Positions 16,533-25,325 of a DNA stretch of 64,000 nt are shown piece by piece. The stretch is taken from contig JAXHMN010000011.1 of NCBI GenBank assembly GCA_034521465.1, positions 186,001-250,000 of the forward strand, read 5' to 3'. Source of the DNA: SURF-28 sp034521465. GTDB taxonomy: Bacteria; Bacteroidota; Ignavibacteria; Ignavibacteriales; Melioribacteraceae. Every line of letters starts with the position of its first letter. The stretch's first letter is position 1. The position numbers and the translations under genes are program-made. The notes beneath the pieces were generated by a model, which had not been told where the DNA came from, did not search any database, and saw only the letters and a list, made by a program, of their open reading frames with translations.

Positions 16533-17507
16533 CCGATAAAGAAATTCTTGATAAAGGAAAACAAGTAATTAAAATAGAGAGCGAAGCAATTGGTCATTTG
16601 CACGATGTTTTGGATGATCAGTTTGTGAAAGCCGTGAACACTATATACAAATCAAAAGGCAGAGTTATCATAACCGGTTTGGGAAAATCCGGATTAATTG
16701 CTCGTAAAATTGTTGCAACTTTTAACTCAACCGGAACTGCGGCAATCTATCTTCATCCGACAGATGCGCTTCACGGTGATCTCGGAATGGTGAGAAGTGA
16801 AGATGTCGTCATTCTAATTTCGAAAAGCGGAAACACCGAAGAACTTTATAATCTAATGCTGATGTTGAAAAGAATGAATGTTACTTTGATCGGAATGATC
16901 GGAGAGAATGACTCAAAGATTGGAAGACAGAGTGATATAATTTTGAACGTTCATGTTAAAGAAGAAGCCTGTCCATACGATCTTGCTCCGACTTCCTCTT
17001 CAACAGCAGCGCTTGTAATGGGTGATGCGCTTGCAATAGCTTTGTTAGATTTAAAGGGATTTACATCCGAAGACTTTGCTTTTCTTCATCCGGGCGGAAG
17101 TTTGGGAAAAAGGTTGTCTCTAAAGATTTCGGAAATAATGTATAAAGATGAAAAGGTGCCAAAAGTTCATCAACATGCCTCGTTGAAAGAAGCAATACTT
17201 GAGATGACCTCAAAACGATTTGGTACAACTTCTGTCGTTGATGATGATGGTAAACTTGGTTGGTATTTTGACTGACGGTGACTTGAGAAGGTTACTGGAA
17301 AAACATAACGATATTCAAGATTTGCAAGCAGTTGATGTTATGACAAAGAATCCGAAAACAATTCAGCCGGAATACTTAGCTTCTTTCGCATTACAGCAGA
17401 TGGAAAATTTCAAAATCACTTCTCTTGTAGTTGTGAACGGAAATCATCAACCGGTTGGAATTGTTCATCTTCATGATCTTATAGAAATTGGTCTGCAGAG
17501 AAGATGA
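16529..17507 (+). CDS. kdsD: Arabinose-5-phosphate isomerase with SIS and CBS domains (frameshifted)
   Basis: About 325 residues. The SIS domain (about 35-170) shows 'RVIITGLGKSGLIARKIVAT', 'LHPTDALHGDLGMV' and 'LISKSGNTEELYNLM'; 'LHPGGSLGKRL' follows, then two CBS motifs ('KEAILEMTSKRFGTTSVVDD' and 'VDVMTKNPKTI'). KdsD/KpsF supplies arabinose 5-phosphate for KdsA by isomerising ribulose 5-phosphate. One extra G at 17258-17259 causes the break; repaired it reads 'GKLVGILTDGDLRR'. The start is TTG at 16529 with GGAGG eight bases upstream, overlapping the preceding stop. Confidence 0.93.
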
Positions 17508-18043
17508 AATTTTTCTTCTGTGTGATATTATGCTTTTCAATTCTTTTAATTTCTTCATGTCAAGAAGAAGTAAAACCCATCCTCAATGATTCGATGGTGG
17601 AAGATGAAATTCCGTCACAAGAAAGTTGGGATTCTAAAATCATGATCACCAATGACGGAATGTTAAAAGCGCTTATTTACGCAGATCATATTAGAATGTA
17701 CGATGAAAGAAAAGAAACTTTGTTAAGAGGTGTTGAGATTCACTTTTTTGATGAGGAGGGAGTCAAAGTTTCCGAACTGACTTCCAAACGCGGAAGAGTT
17801 GATGATTCTACACAAGATATGTATGCGATTGATTCCGTTGTTGCAGTAAATGACGACGGTACTGTTCTGGAAACCGATGAACTTATGTGGGCAAGCAAAA
17901 CAAAAAAAATTACAACCGATAAATTTGTCACGATCACAACTTCGGAAGAACGTATAGAAGGTTACGGTTTTGTCTCCGATCAAGGATTAGATCAATACAC
18001 AATTTACAATATCACTTACTCAACCCGGCTAAATAATCAATGA
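17504..18043 (+). CDS. lptC: LptC-like lipoprotein, LPS export
   Basis: 179 residues. The N terminus is a lipoprotein signal ('FSILLISSCQEEVKP', cysteine at about 19), unlike the enterobacterial LptC, which has an uncleaved anchor. The remainder is beta-rich with alternating pattern ('MLKALIYADHIRMYDERKET', 'GVKVSELTSKRGRVDDST'), as in the OstA/LptC jellyroll. LptC sits in the inner membrane and passes LPS from LptBFG to LptA. It overlaps kdsD and lptA by four bases each. LptF/LptG are not in the window. Confidence 0.85.
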   Translation: MKFFFCVILCFSILLISSCQEEVKPILNDSMVEDEIPSQESWDSKIMITNDGMLKALIYADHIRMYDERKETLLRGVEIHFFDEEGVKVSELTSKRGRVDDSTQDMYAIDSVVAVNDDGTVLETDELMWASKTKKITTDKFVTITTSEERIEGYGFVSDQGLDQYTIYNITYSTRLNNQ

Positions 18044-19399
18044 GAAAGTTTCTATTCATATTCCTTGTTGCTGTCAACTTGTTTTCTCAAGAAAGTGATT
18101 ATGTCACTGTAGTTGGTGACAGTTTAATCGGCAAAGTAGTTGACGGAAAAAACATAAGAGAAGTGATCGGTAATGTTGTAATAACTCAAGGTGATGTTGT
18201 TATAAATTGCAACAAGGCAATACAGTTTTTAACAGTAAATGAAATTGAATTAATAGGCAGCGTTGTTGTAACCCAAGATACTATGATGATCAGAACAGAA
18301 AAAGCTTATTACTACGGCGATGAAAAAATTGCCGTGAGTGATACAAGTGTTTTCCTGAATCAACCCGGAATGGAACTGCAAGCTGATCGCGGCAAATATT
18401 TTATGGATCAAAAACGAGCTGAGTTTTTTGGACGGGTTATTCTCGAAGATTCAAACTCATTCACTTTAAAATCGGAAGAACTATTTTACTTTAAAGAATT
18501 AGAAAGGATGAATGCATCCGGAAAGTGTCGAAATAATAGATTCAACTTCTATTATCTTTACCGACTCGCTCGAACATTTTAGAGAAGATCAAAATTCTTT
18601 CGCTGTTGGCAACGTCCGCGTAGAAAATTTTGAAAATAATATTGTAATCTTTGGCGATACGCTGGTAAATGATAATCAGAAAAATTTTTCGAAAGTTACC
18701 GGCAGACCGCTCTTTATGCAGATCGACACTTCAAATACAAGCAGATTAGATACGCTGTTTGTAAGGTCAAAAATTTTAGAATCATACAATGATTCGACAA
18801 GAAGATTTGTTGCGATTGATTCGGTGAAAATAATTAGAGGTGAATTTGCTTCGGCGAATCAAAAATCAATTTTCTACAATGATGCAAATCGAATTGAAAC
18901 ATTTAAGAAAGAAGGAGAAACCGATCAGCCGATTATTTGGTTTGAAGATTCACAGCTCGTCGGTGATTCTATTTACATTCATTTGAATGAAAATCGTTTA
19001 GAGTGGATTGACGTAAAAAATAAAAGTATCATTATTTCGAAAAACGAAAACTATGATTGGCGGTATGATCAAATTTCCGGTGAACAGATAAAGTTATTCT
19101 TTAATGACACCACAATCGCAAGAACTGAAGTTTTTAATAATGTGCTTAGTATTTATTATTTTTTTGAAGAAGGAGAACCGAGCGGACTAGTAAAATCAAG
19201 TGCACAAAGGGGAAAGATAATTTTTGAAGATGGTAAAGTAGTTGATGTGCGGCTTTATGTTAGTCCAATAAGTGAATTTCATCCGGAAAATTTGGTGAAA
19301 GGTGTGGAAAGAGAATTTACACTTCCGCTCTTTAAGTTGTATGGAAACCGTCCGGTAAAAACTGAATTGATAAAATTAATTAGAGAAAGAAATGAGTGA
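18040..19399 (+). CDS. lptA: Large LptA/OstA-type periplasmic protein (frameshifted)
   Basis: About 453 residues after repair, far longer than E. coli LptA (185). Signal peptide 'KFLFIFLVAVNLFSQ', then repeating OstA-like jellyroll strands ('IGNVVITQGDVVINCNKAIQ', 'IGSVVVTQDTMMIRTEKAYY', 'FGRVILEDSNSFTLKSEELF'). The break is at 18526 (extra T); repaired, '...MNASGKVEIIDSTSII'. The second half continues the same pattern, so the protein carries more jellyroll turns and could span more of the periplasm. The name rests on position between lptC and lptB and on the OstA pattern. Stop overlaps lptB by eight bases. Confidence 0.8.
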
Positions 19400-20135
19400 A
19401 CATCTTAAGCTGAGTAGTGAAGGATTAGTAAAAGTATATAAAAAGCGAACCGTAGTAAAAAAAGTTTCGGTAAACGTAACTCAAGGAGAAGTAGTCGGGT
19501 TACTTGGTCCTAACGGTGCCGGTAAAACAACTACATTCTATATGATTGTTGGTATGATCAAACCAAACGACGGAAAAGTGTTCCTCGAACAAGACGAAAT
19601 CACTTCCGAACCGATGTATAAAAGAGCTAAAATGGGCATAGGTTATTTACCGCAAGAGGCATCTGTCTTCAGAAGATTAAGCGTAGAAGATAATATTATT
19701 GCAGTTCTTGAAATGATGAACCTACCGAAGAAAGAAAGAAAAGGACGAGCCGAACAATTAATGGAAGAGTTAAGTATTGCGCATCTTAGAAAGAGTATGG
19801 GTTTTCAACTTAGCGGAGGCGAGAGAAGACGAACAGAAATTGCTCGTGCATTAGCAACTGATCCAAAATTTATGTTGCTTGATGAGCCATTTGCCGGAGT
19901 TGATCCGATTGCCGTAGAAGATATTATGACAATTGTGGCGAATCTCAAACATAGAAATATTGGTGTTTTAATAACTGACCACAATGTTCATGAGACTTTG
20001 AGCATTGTAGATCGTGCTTATATACTTATCGAAGGATCAATTTTTAAAGAAGGAAGCGCGCATGATCTAGCCGATGATGAAGAAGTGCGTAAGCTTTATC
20101 TAGGTGAGAAATTTAAGTTGGATAGGTATCATTAA
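19392..20135 (+). CDS. lptB: LPS export ABC transporter ATPase LptB
   Basis: 247 residues. Walker A 'GPNGAGKTT' (39-47), Q-loop 'IGYLPQEASVFRRLSVEDN' (the LptB Q-loop wording), signature 'LSGGERRR', Walker B 'FMLLDEPFAGVDP', switch histidine 'ITDHNV'. This wording is specific to LptB within ABC ATPases. It powers extraction of LPS from the inner membrane. It ends the Kdo/Lpt operon and converges on a small hypothetical gene, with a four-base overlap of the two stops. Confidence 0.96.
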   Translation: MSEHLKLSSEGLVKVYKKRTVVKKVSVNVTQGEVVGLLGPNGAGKTTTFYMIVGMIKPNDGKVFLEQDEITSEPMYKRAKMGIGYLPQEASVFRRLSVEDNIIAVLEMMNLPKKERKGRAEQLMEELSIAHLRKSMGFQLSGGERRRTEIARALATDPKFMLLDEPFAGVDPIAVEDIMTIVANLKHRNIGVLITDHNVHETLSIVDRAYILIEGSIFKEGSAHDLADDEEVRKLYLGEKFKLDRYH

Positions 20136-20338
20136 AATCTTCCGACATATTTTTTTCTAGTTACCTCGTCATCAAATGAAGCTGCAAGTTTACCGGTTTC
20201 TTTTTCGTAAAATTCAATTCTTTTTGGCAACGCACTCATCCCGATAAAAGTTACAATGAACCAACCTAAACCGGAGTAGACCGGTTTTCTCTCATATTTA
20301 TCTTTTTGATCTTCGAAATATTCCGGAGTGTTATTCAT
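20132..20338 (-). CDS. Small hypothetical protein with a short hydrophobic segment
   Basis: 68 residues beginning 'MNNTPEYFEDQKDKYERKPV' with a hydrophobic stretch 'GLGWFIVTFIGMSALP' and charged tail. Not a family I recognise. ATG preceded by an AAGG-containing site ('TTACTAAAGAAATTT' is weak). It is convergent with lptB and upstream on the same strand as nothing else; the terminator at 20397-20427 separates it from the ferritin-like gene. Probably real but weakly supported. Confidence 0.5.
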   Translation of the reverse strand: MNNTPEYFEDQKDKYERKPVYSGLGWFIVTFIGMSALPKRIEFYEKETGKLAASFDDEVTRKKYVGRF

Positions 20339-20396
20339 ATCTAAATTTCTTTAGTAAGGGAGATGCAAATATAAAGAAATAGATACATTTACTGAA

Positions 20397-20427
20397 AGCC
20401 CAACTTTTTGAAAAAGTTGGGCTTTTT
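20397..20427 (-). terminator. Rho-independent terminator behind the ferritin-like gene
   Basis: AGCCCAACTTTTT-GAAA-AAGTTGGGCT forms a stem of about 12-13 pairs with a short loop. It lies nine bases past the stop of the ferritin-like gene on the minus strand. The T-tract is longer on the plus side (GGGCTTTTT), so it may work in both directions. Confidence 0.75.
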
Positions 20428-20436
20428 AATACTCAA

Positions 20437-20937
20437 TTATCCGGCAGCCGTTCCGCCGGCTTCTCTGGTGCGGCTTCTTTCAATTGATTGAAGCGCTAGA
20501 TAATCGTTTCCGAATTTTGCGAGTTGTTCTAATTCATCATCGTATTGATCGAAATGTCTTTCTTCGTCATCAACTAAACTTTCAAACAATCTTTTTGTTG
20601 CATTGTCGTTATTTGAAGCAGATTCGTTTGCCCATTGGTTATATTCTGCAGCACTATCTTCTTCCATTTTAGCTGCTAATTCTAACATCTCTTTTACGTC
20701 ATGAATTTTCTTTACATCTTCAGCGGCTTTCAATTCAACATCACCTTTTAAAAATAAAATTCTTTCCGCAAGTTTTTCTACGTGAATCATCTCTTCAATA
20801 GAAGTTCTCTTAAAAAGACTTGCTAATAAATCGTATCCTTGATCATCGCAGAGAAAGTGAAAATACATGTACTGATGAACAGCCAACATTTCATCGGCGA
20901 CTGCCTTATTTAATAATTCAATACTCTTTTTATGCAT
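20437..20937 (-). CDS. bfr: Bacterioferritin-like protein
   Basis: 166 residues with the four-helix ferritin layout: 'LNKAVADEMLAVHQYMYFHF', 'RTSIEEMIHVEKLAERILFL', 'MEEDSAAEYNQWANE' and 'LVDDEERHFDQYDDEL'. Each of these carries the E or E-x-x-H ligands of the diiron ferroxidase centre. The heme-ligand methionine of true bacterioferritin is expected around residue 52; a Met is present in 'EEMIHVEKL', so it could bind heme. The tail 'SRTREAGGTAAG' is unusual and probably flexible. Iron storage or oxidative protection in the cytoplasm. Confidence 0.88.
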   Translation of the reverse strand: MHKKSIELLNKAVADEMLAVHQYMYFHFLCDDQGYDLLASLFKRTSIEEMIHVEKLAERILFLKGDVELKAAEDVKKIHDVKEMLELAAKMEEDSAAEYNQWANESASNNDNATKRLFESLVDDEERHFDQYDDELEQLAKFGNDYLALQSIERSRTREAGGTAAG

Positions 20938-21024
20938 AATTAACTCCAGATTGATTTAATAATATATCTCGATCCACAAATATAATAATAATTGGGGAAG
21001 TCTCTAAATGAGTCTATTCATATT

Positions 21025-21159
21025 CAACTCCTTCGGAGTTGTTTAAAAAATGTGTGAAAACATAAACAGTTTTTGTGACTGCAAAGCAGTCAAATATAAA
21101 TAGCTCCGTGTGAAACACGGAGTAAAAGAAAACAGAAAAAGTGAACCCTGAAGGGGTTC
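21025..21159. repeat. Cluster of four small GC-rich palindromes (REP-like)
   Basis: Within this 307-base gene-free stretch are four hairpins: CAACTCCTTCGGAGTTG (21025-21041), GACTGCAAAGCAGTC (21077-21091), CTCCGTGTGAAACACGGAG (21104-21122), GAACCCTGAAGGGGTTC (21143-21159). Each has a 5-8 pair stem and a 3-5 base loop, separated by AT-rich spacers of 13-35 bases. The pattern is like that around the Y1 transposase at 25.3 kb. I see no gene, promoter or terminator in the rest of 20938-21244. Confidence 0.75.
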
Positions 21160-21244
21160 AATAAAATGATGCAGCGATTTGAACTTTAGAGATGGCGTCT
21201 TTTAGACAGATGTTTTAAAAATTATGCAGTACTATTGAAGAATA

Positions 21245-22828
21245 CTATTTATTAAACTCTTCAATGATTTTCTGAATTTCATTTTCAGAAATGCCGCTTC
21301 CAAACTTAGAACCTGAATTTGTATCTTTCTTTGGAGTTGGTGATTTAGCTTGCTCGTATTTAACATTTCCGGCACGAGCTCTCAGCCGTTCCTCAATTTG
21401 CTGCATGAATGAACCGGGAGTTGTTTCGCTCTGCAAATTAAATTTACCTTCGCTTCCAAAAGAGTTGACCGATTTTCCGGGATTTACCGGATTTGATTCG
21501 AATGCAAGAGTTTTAATATTCATTAAGTGCATTGCACTTACGTTTTCGGAAATAATTGATCCGCCCCAAGTTCCTGGACCCAATGTCATTGAGGGGATTA
21601 AGTCTGTTGAATAACCGACCGCTCCTACTGAACTTGGTGTATTAACAACAACTCTAAAAGCCGGTTTTTCGAGAGCAAATTTCATTATGATATCTTTATT
21701 GTTGGAATGAATTGCTAAAGTGTGACCGATTCCTCCGAATTCAAGTAGCTCGATACACTTGTGACATCCTTCAAGCCAACCGTCAACAACATAAAAGGCG
21801 AGCATCGGAGAAAGTTTTTCAATTGAAAGTGGTTCGTCTTTACCAACTGATGTGCATTCTGCTGCTAAAACTTTTGTGTTCTCCGGGACTGAAAATCCGG
21901 CATAGTTAGCTATGAATGCAGCCGGTTTCCCAACTATATCGGCATTAATTTTACCGCCCTTTGCAACTGCATTTTCGAGCTTCATTTTTTCTTCTTTATT
22001 AACGAAATAGCAACCTTGTTTTTTAGCTTCGGCTATTACTTTCTCTTTTAATGGTTTGTCAACAATCATAGCTTGCTCAGAGGAGCAAAGTGTTCCGTTG
22101 TCAAAAGTTGTACCGTAAATAATATCCGCTACGGCTTTTTGATAATTAGCCGATCTTTCAATGAACGCCGGAACATTTCCGGAACCGACTCCGAGTGCAG
22201 GTGTTCCGGTTGAATAAGCGGCTTTTACCATCGGAGTACCTCCGGTAGCTAAAATTACACCAACATTTTTGTCTTTCATTAAAGCTTCGGTACCGGCTAG
22301 CGTCGGTTGAGACAACGTGTGAATTAAACCTTGCGGAGCGCCGGCTTTTACTGCGGCTTCGTTAAGAATATTATTTGCTTCAGTAATACAATTTACTGCC
22401 ATTGGATGAGGCGAAGCTACAATTGAGTTACGGCATTTCAATGAAATAAGTGTTTTGAACATCGCAGTCGATGTTGGGTTTGTCGATGGAATTAAAGCAG
22501 CAACGACACCCATCGGCTCGGCAATTTTTACAATTTTGCCGTTATTCTTTACACTAATTACTCCAACACTCTTAAGATCTTTAATTGATTCATAAACATC
22601 ACGTGTACTAAATTGGTTTTTGATTACTTTATGTTCAACAACACCAAAGCCGGTTTCTTCGTAAGCCATTCTTGCTAATTTTTCGGATGCTTGAAATCCG
22701 GCATCTGCCATCGCTTTAACGATTTTGTCAACTTGTTCTTGGTTGTAATGTTTGAATTCGAGTTGTGCTTCTTTTGCTTTGCGTGCGAGGTCGCGTGCTT
22801 CCTGAACTGATTGTAGATCTTTATCCAT
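21245..22828 (-). CDS. Acylating aldehyde dehydrogenase with C-terminal targeting-like tail
   Basis: 527 residues from ATG 22828, chosen over an upstream TTG because TTGAGGACATTGCA supplies a ribosome site. It belongs to the CoA-acylating aldehyde dehydrogenases (EutE, PduP, N-terminal domain of AdhE): 'AALIPSTNPTSTAMFKTLIS', 'ILATGGTPMVKAAYSTG', catalytic Cys in 'FDNGTLCSSEQ'. It converts aldehyde + CoA + NAD to acyl-CoA. The catalytic domain ends near residue 445; then comes a linker ('TPKKDTNSGSKFGSG') and a short amphipathic helix 'ISENEIQKIIEEFNK', the layout of a bacterial microcompartment encapsulation peptide. No shell gene is adjacent, although a vertex protein is present at 39.5 kb. 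Confidence 0.9.
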   Translation of the reverse strand: MDKDLQSVQEARDLARKAKEAQLEFKHYNQEQVDKIVKAMADAGFQASEKLARMAYEETGFGVVEHKVIKNQFSTRDVYESIKDLKSVGVISVKNNGKIVKIAEPMGVVAALIPSTNPTSTAMFKTLISLKCRNSIVASPHPMAVNCITEANNILNEAAVKAGAPQGLIHTLSQPTLAGTEALMKDKNVGVILATGGTPMVKAAYSTGTPALGVGSGNVPAFIERSANYQKAVADIIYGTTFDNGTLCSSEQAMIVDKPLKEKVIAEAKKQGCYFVNKEEKMKLENAVAKGGKINADIVGKPAAFIANYAGFSVPENTKVLAAECTSVGKDEPLSIEKLSPMLAFYVVDGWLEGCHKCIELLEFGGIGHTLAIHSNNKDIIMKFALEKPAFRVVVNTPSSVGAVGYSTDLIPSMTLGPGTWGGSIISENVSAMHLMNIKTLAFESNPVNPGKSVNSFGSEGKFNLQSETTPGSFMQQIEERLRARAGNVKYEQAKSPTPKKDTNSGSKFGSGISENEIQKIIEEFNK

Positions 22829-22934
22829 TGCAATGTCCTCAATACTTTTAAGTATCAAAATATACTGATAGGGGAAGTAAACTTCAATTTGGCTCTAAAT
22901 TTAAAGATGTGTTATCGAATGGTTTCGCATAGAG

Positions 22935-23045
22935 ATTTCAGTGCCTTCCTCGTGAGTTTGGCAGTAAGGCAAATTAACCACAATGAACACTCCCAAATGG
23001 ATGGCTGTGCCAAAAGTAAGTACAATGGGCACAAGGATATAGAAG
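22935..23045. repeat. Degenerate inverted array with ACAATG-CAC units
   Basis: Between the aldehyde dehydrogenase and the phospholipase D-like gene lies TTAACCACAATGAACAC (22975-22991) and TACAATGGGCACAAGG (23021-23036), preceded by the roughly complementary 'gtgccttcctcgtgagtttg'. This resembles, in decayed form, the ACCACAAAGGGCACAAAGG type of intergenic repeat known from several phyla. A related copy lies at 40.75-40.83 kb. The remainder of the 317-base gap has no gene I can support. Confidence 0.45.
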
Positions 23046-23145
23046 TTCTTGAAAAATTGGAATATTAATAAAAGCTAGTTTATTCAAAATTGGTTGAATG
23101 ATAGTTGTTAAGTAACTTTCTTTTTTCACTTTTAAAATTTTTGTG

Positions 23146-24594
23146 ATGATCAGAATAACTCTTCTAGTTTTAATTTTCTTGCTCGGCTGTTCAAGCAGCG
23201 TTGAAACTTACAAATCCGGTACAAGCGGTGAGATCAATGTTTACGTTAACAAAAGTGCTGATACATCGATTGCTCTTGAAAATAATTACGTTAACTCCGA
23301 ATGGAATTTGGAAGATCAATTAATTGAACGAATTAGTAATGCGGAGTGGCAAATTGATATGGCTGCTTATGAAATTAATTTACCAAAGTTAATTGATTCA
23401 TTAATTTCAAAAGCTAGTCAAGGTGTTAAGGTGAGATTTATTATTGATGCGAAAGACGGGACTGAAGATGACGAGATTGATCCGAACGAAAAAGTTGATA
23501 GATACACTTCAATGCGTTTGAATCTTGAGCGTATGAAACGCGGCAAAGATAATATTCACGGAACTCAAGATGATATTCAAATCTTAGCTGACTCACCAAT
23601 TTTTGCAGTGACAGATACAACGCTGCGTAAGCGATATGATTTACCGGTGAGTTATGATGACTATGACTTTGTAACAGTTAAAATCGGTACGAAAGAAAAG
23701 GAAGGTTATCTTTTAATTGATTCGGAAAGAAAAGAGGCAGACTTCAGTAATTTGACAAATTATTATTCACCCGGTTATCAGATGCACAACAAATTTGCGA
23801 TTGTTGATTACCAGTGGATTTTCACCGGTTCGTGGAATTTTACCGTTACCGGATTGTATGGTAACGAGTGGAATATGGAAAGAGGAATTCTCGACGGTAA
23901 CCAACAACACGTTGTTGAAATAAAGCATCGAGGTCTAGCCAATATTTATACAATGGAATTTAACGAAATGTGGGGGAGTAAAAATTATTTGCCCGATCCA
24001 TCAAACTCAAAATTTCACACACGCAAAAGAGATAACACACCAAAAGAAGTTTACATTGATTCAACGCGCATCGAAGTTTATTTCAGTCCGTCCGATGGTG
24101 TCTTAGACAAGATTTATCAAGTAATCGAAGAAGAAGCCGATTCAGCAATTCACTTTTCAATTTTTGCTTTTTCCGATCAGCGCCTAGTTGATTTAATGAA
24201 ATATAAATGGGAAAATAATTACAATGATCTTGAAGGTGAACGTACCGGTTTTAAAATCAAAGGATTATTCGATAGATCGTTCTGGAATCAATGGTGGTCT
24301 GCCTCAATTGATATGACAGGACGAACAGCAAAACAGACATCTCCAAAAAATCCAAATATTCGATGGAAACATCCCGCACCGGTTTATAGAGGGAGGGAGT
24401 CTCGTAAACTGCATAGCAAAACAATGATAATTGATGATGACATTGTAATTGTGGGCTCTGCAAACTGGAGTGAAAACGCGGATTCAAAAAATGATGAAAA
24501 TACTTTGATTATCTACGATAAAAAAATCGCCAACCAGTTTTTACAAGAATTTTATGCGAGGTATAAGAATGCGGCTTCGCATGTGAAGAAATAA
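23146..24594 (+). CDS. Phospholipase D-like lipoprotein
   Basis: 482 residues from ATG 23146 (a GTG lies one codon upstream). Lipoprotein signal 'RITLLVLIFLLGCSSS' with the lipid-attached Cys at about 16. Two HKD motifs: 'MHNKFAIVDYQWIFTGSWNF' (H at about 214) and 'LHSKTMIIDDDIVIVGSANW' (H at about 423), each with the S-x-N follow-on, so both halves of the PLD active site are intact. PLD-family enzymes are phosphodiesterases for lipids or nucleic acid; secreted lipoprotein forms often act as nucleases or cardiolipin-type enzymes. It stands alone between two intergenic repeats. Confidence 0.88.
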   Translation: MIRITLLVLIFLLGCSSSVETYKSGTSGEINVYVNKSADTSIALENNYVNSEWNLEDQLIERISNAEWQIDMAAYEINLPKLIDSLISKASQGVKVRFIIDAKDGTEDDEIDPNEKVDRYTSMRLNLERMKRGKDNIHGTQDDIQILADSPIFAVTDTTLRKRYDLPVSYDDYDFVTVKIGTKEKEGYLLIDSERKEADFSNLTNYYSPGYQMHNKFAIVDYQWIFTGSWNFTVTGLYGNEWNMERGILDGNQQHVVEIKHRGLANIYTMEFNEMWGSKNYLPDPSNSKFHTRKRDNTPKEVYIDSTRIEVYFSPSDGVLDKIYQVIEEEADSAIHFSIFAFSDQRLVDLMKYKWENNYNDLEGERTGFKIKGLFDRSFWNQWWSASIDMTGRTAKQTSPKNPNIRWKHPAPVYRGRESRKLHSKTMIIDDDIVIVGSANWSENADSKNDENTLIIYDKKIANQFLQEFYARYKNAASHVKK

Positions 24595-24615
24595 TACTTT
24601 TATTTGTGAAGTATT
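24593..24615. terminator. Small hairpin between convergent genes
   Basis: AATACTT-ttatttgtg-AAGTATT forms a 7-pair stem at the junction of the PLD-like gene (plus) and the HTH antitoxin gene (minus). It overlaps both gene ends and lies where a shared terminator would be expected. The stem is AT-rich and weak. Confidence 0.3.
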
Positions 24616-24887
24616 TTGAAAACAGTTTCCGGTTCTTTTGCAACTAAATTTAATAATACCAAAGCCGGACCTTGAGGGTATCTATCACCTCGTTCCCAAT
24701 GTCTCAACGTTGCTACGCTAATTCCCATTGATGCAGCAAAGTTAGTTTGACTCATACCGATTTTTTCTCTGGTTCTTTTTACATCAATATGCCTCGGTTT
24801 AAATACACGAGCTTTGGCTTTCTTGCCATTTGAATAGTCTATTGCTTCTTCTAAACCTTGTTTTATGCTTTTGTAAATTTCACTCAT
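24600..24887 (-). CDS. HTH antitoxin of a NadS/HigA-type pair
   Basis: 95 residues: N-terminal region 'SIKQGLEEAIDYSNGKKAKA', then HTH 'TREKIGMSQTNFAASMGISV' and 'ATLRHWERGDRYPQGPALVL', ending 'KEPETVFKILHK'. This wording is that of the NadS/HigA-like antitoxins, which follow a RelE/ParE-type toxin with a four-base overlap. Here the ATGA overlap is preserved, but upstream only a toxin fragment remains (24884-25036). The antitoxin itself is complete, so it may persist as an orphan that still represses its old promoter or neutralises another toxin. Confidence 0.85.
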   Translation of the reverse strand: MSEIYKSIKQGLEEAIDYSNGKKAKARVFKPRHIDVKRTREKIGMSQTNFAASMGISVATLRHWERGDRYPQGPALVLLNLVAKEPETVFKILHK

Positions 24888-25036
24888 ATTTTCCTCGAGT
24901 AATTTGCTACTAATAGTTTTGTCAATTTTGCTAATTCTTTTTGCTCAGAACTGCTCAGATCAATTTTTTGATTCTTGCTAAACATGGTTAATAAAAACAA
25001 AAGTATTTCTGTAATATAGCATCCGTTCGCAAAAGT
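24884..25036 (-). pseudogene. C-terminal remnant of a RelE/ParE-type toxin
   Basis: Upstream of the antitoxin and overlapping its start by ATGA, an open frame of about 50 residues reads 'CYITEILLFLLTMFSKNQKI' then 'DLSSSEQKELAKLTKLL'. The pattern (hydrophobic strand, then F/YxKNxKxDLSxxExxEL) is the C terminus of the HigB/NadN toxin family. No N-terminal half is found: an in-frame stop occurs at 25037-25039 and beyond it lies repeat-rich sequence. The toxin was probably truncated by the REP/transposase insertion next door or by decay. Confidence 0.65.
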
Positions 25037-25136
25037 TTACCTGCGTTTGGTGAGCCAACCGCAATAAATACATAAACTTGGCTTTCCATTGCCGTCTGCT
25101 TCAGAGTGTGTGGCGTAACTTCATATTACAAAATTG

Positions 25137-25323
25137 CCGTCGGTTTCAACCGACGGAGAATGAAAACAAGGGGGAAAAAGGGCTTTAGCCCCATTATATT
25201 TCTTAAGATGGGACAAAAGTCCACATAGTTACTGGTTATTTTCTCGGCAATAAAGTGACTTATTCAACAGACTCTTCAGCGGAAGGATATAGCGAGACAA
25301 AAAAGAAAAAGGACTTCAGTTCC
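25137..25323. repeat. REP-like palindromes downstream of the Y1 transposase
   Basis: CCGTCGGTTTCAACCGACGG (25137-25156, 8-pair stem), GGGCTTTAGCCCC (25180-25192), a degenerate GGACAAAAGTCC (about 25210-25221) and GGACTTCAGTTCC (25311-25323) flank the 3' side of the transposase gene. The unit GGGCTTTAGCCCCATT reappears at 25948 and 57368. The mix of long and short stems near a RAYT gene is the layout of a REP/BIME system. The rest of 25037-25325 shows no gene. Confidence 0.75.
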
Positions 25324-25325
25324 AT

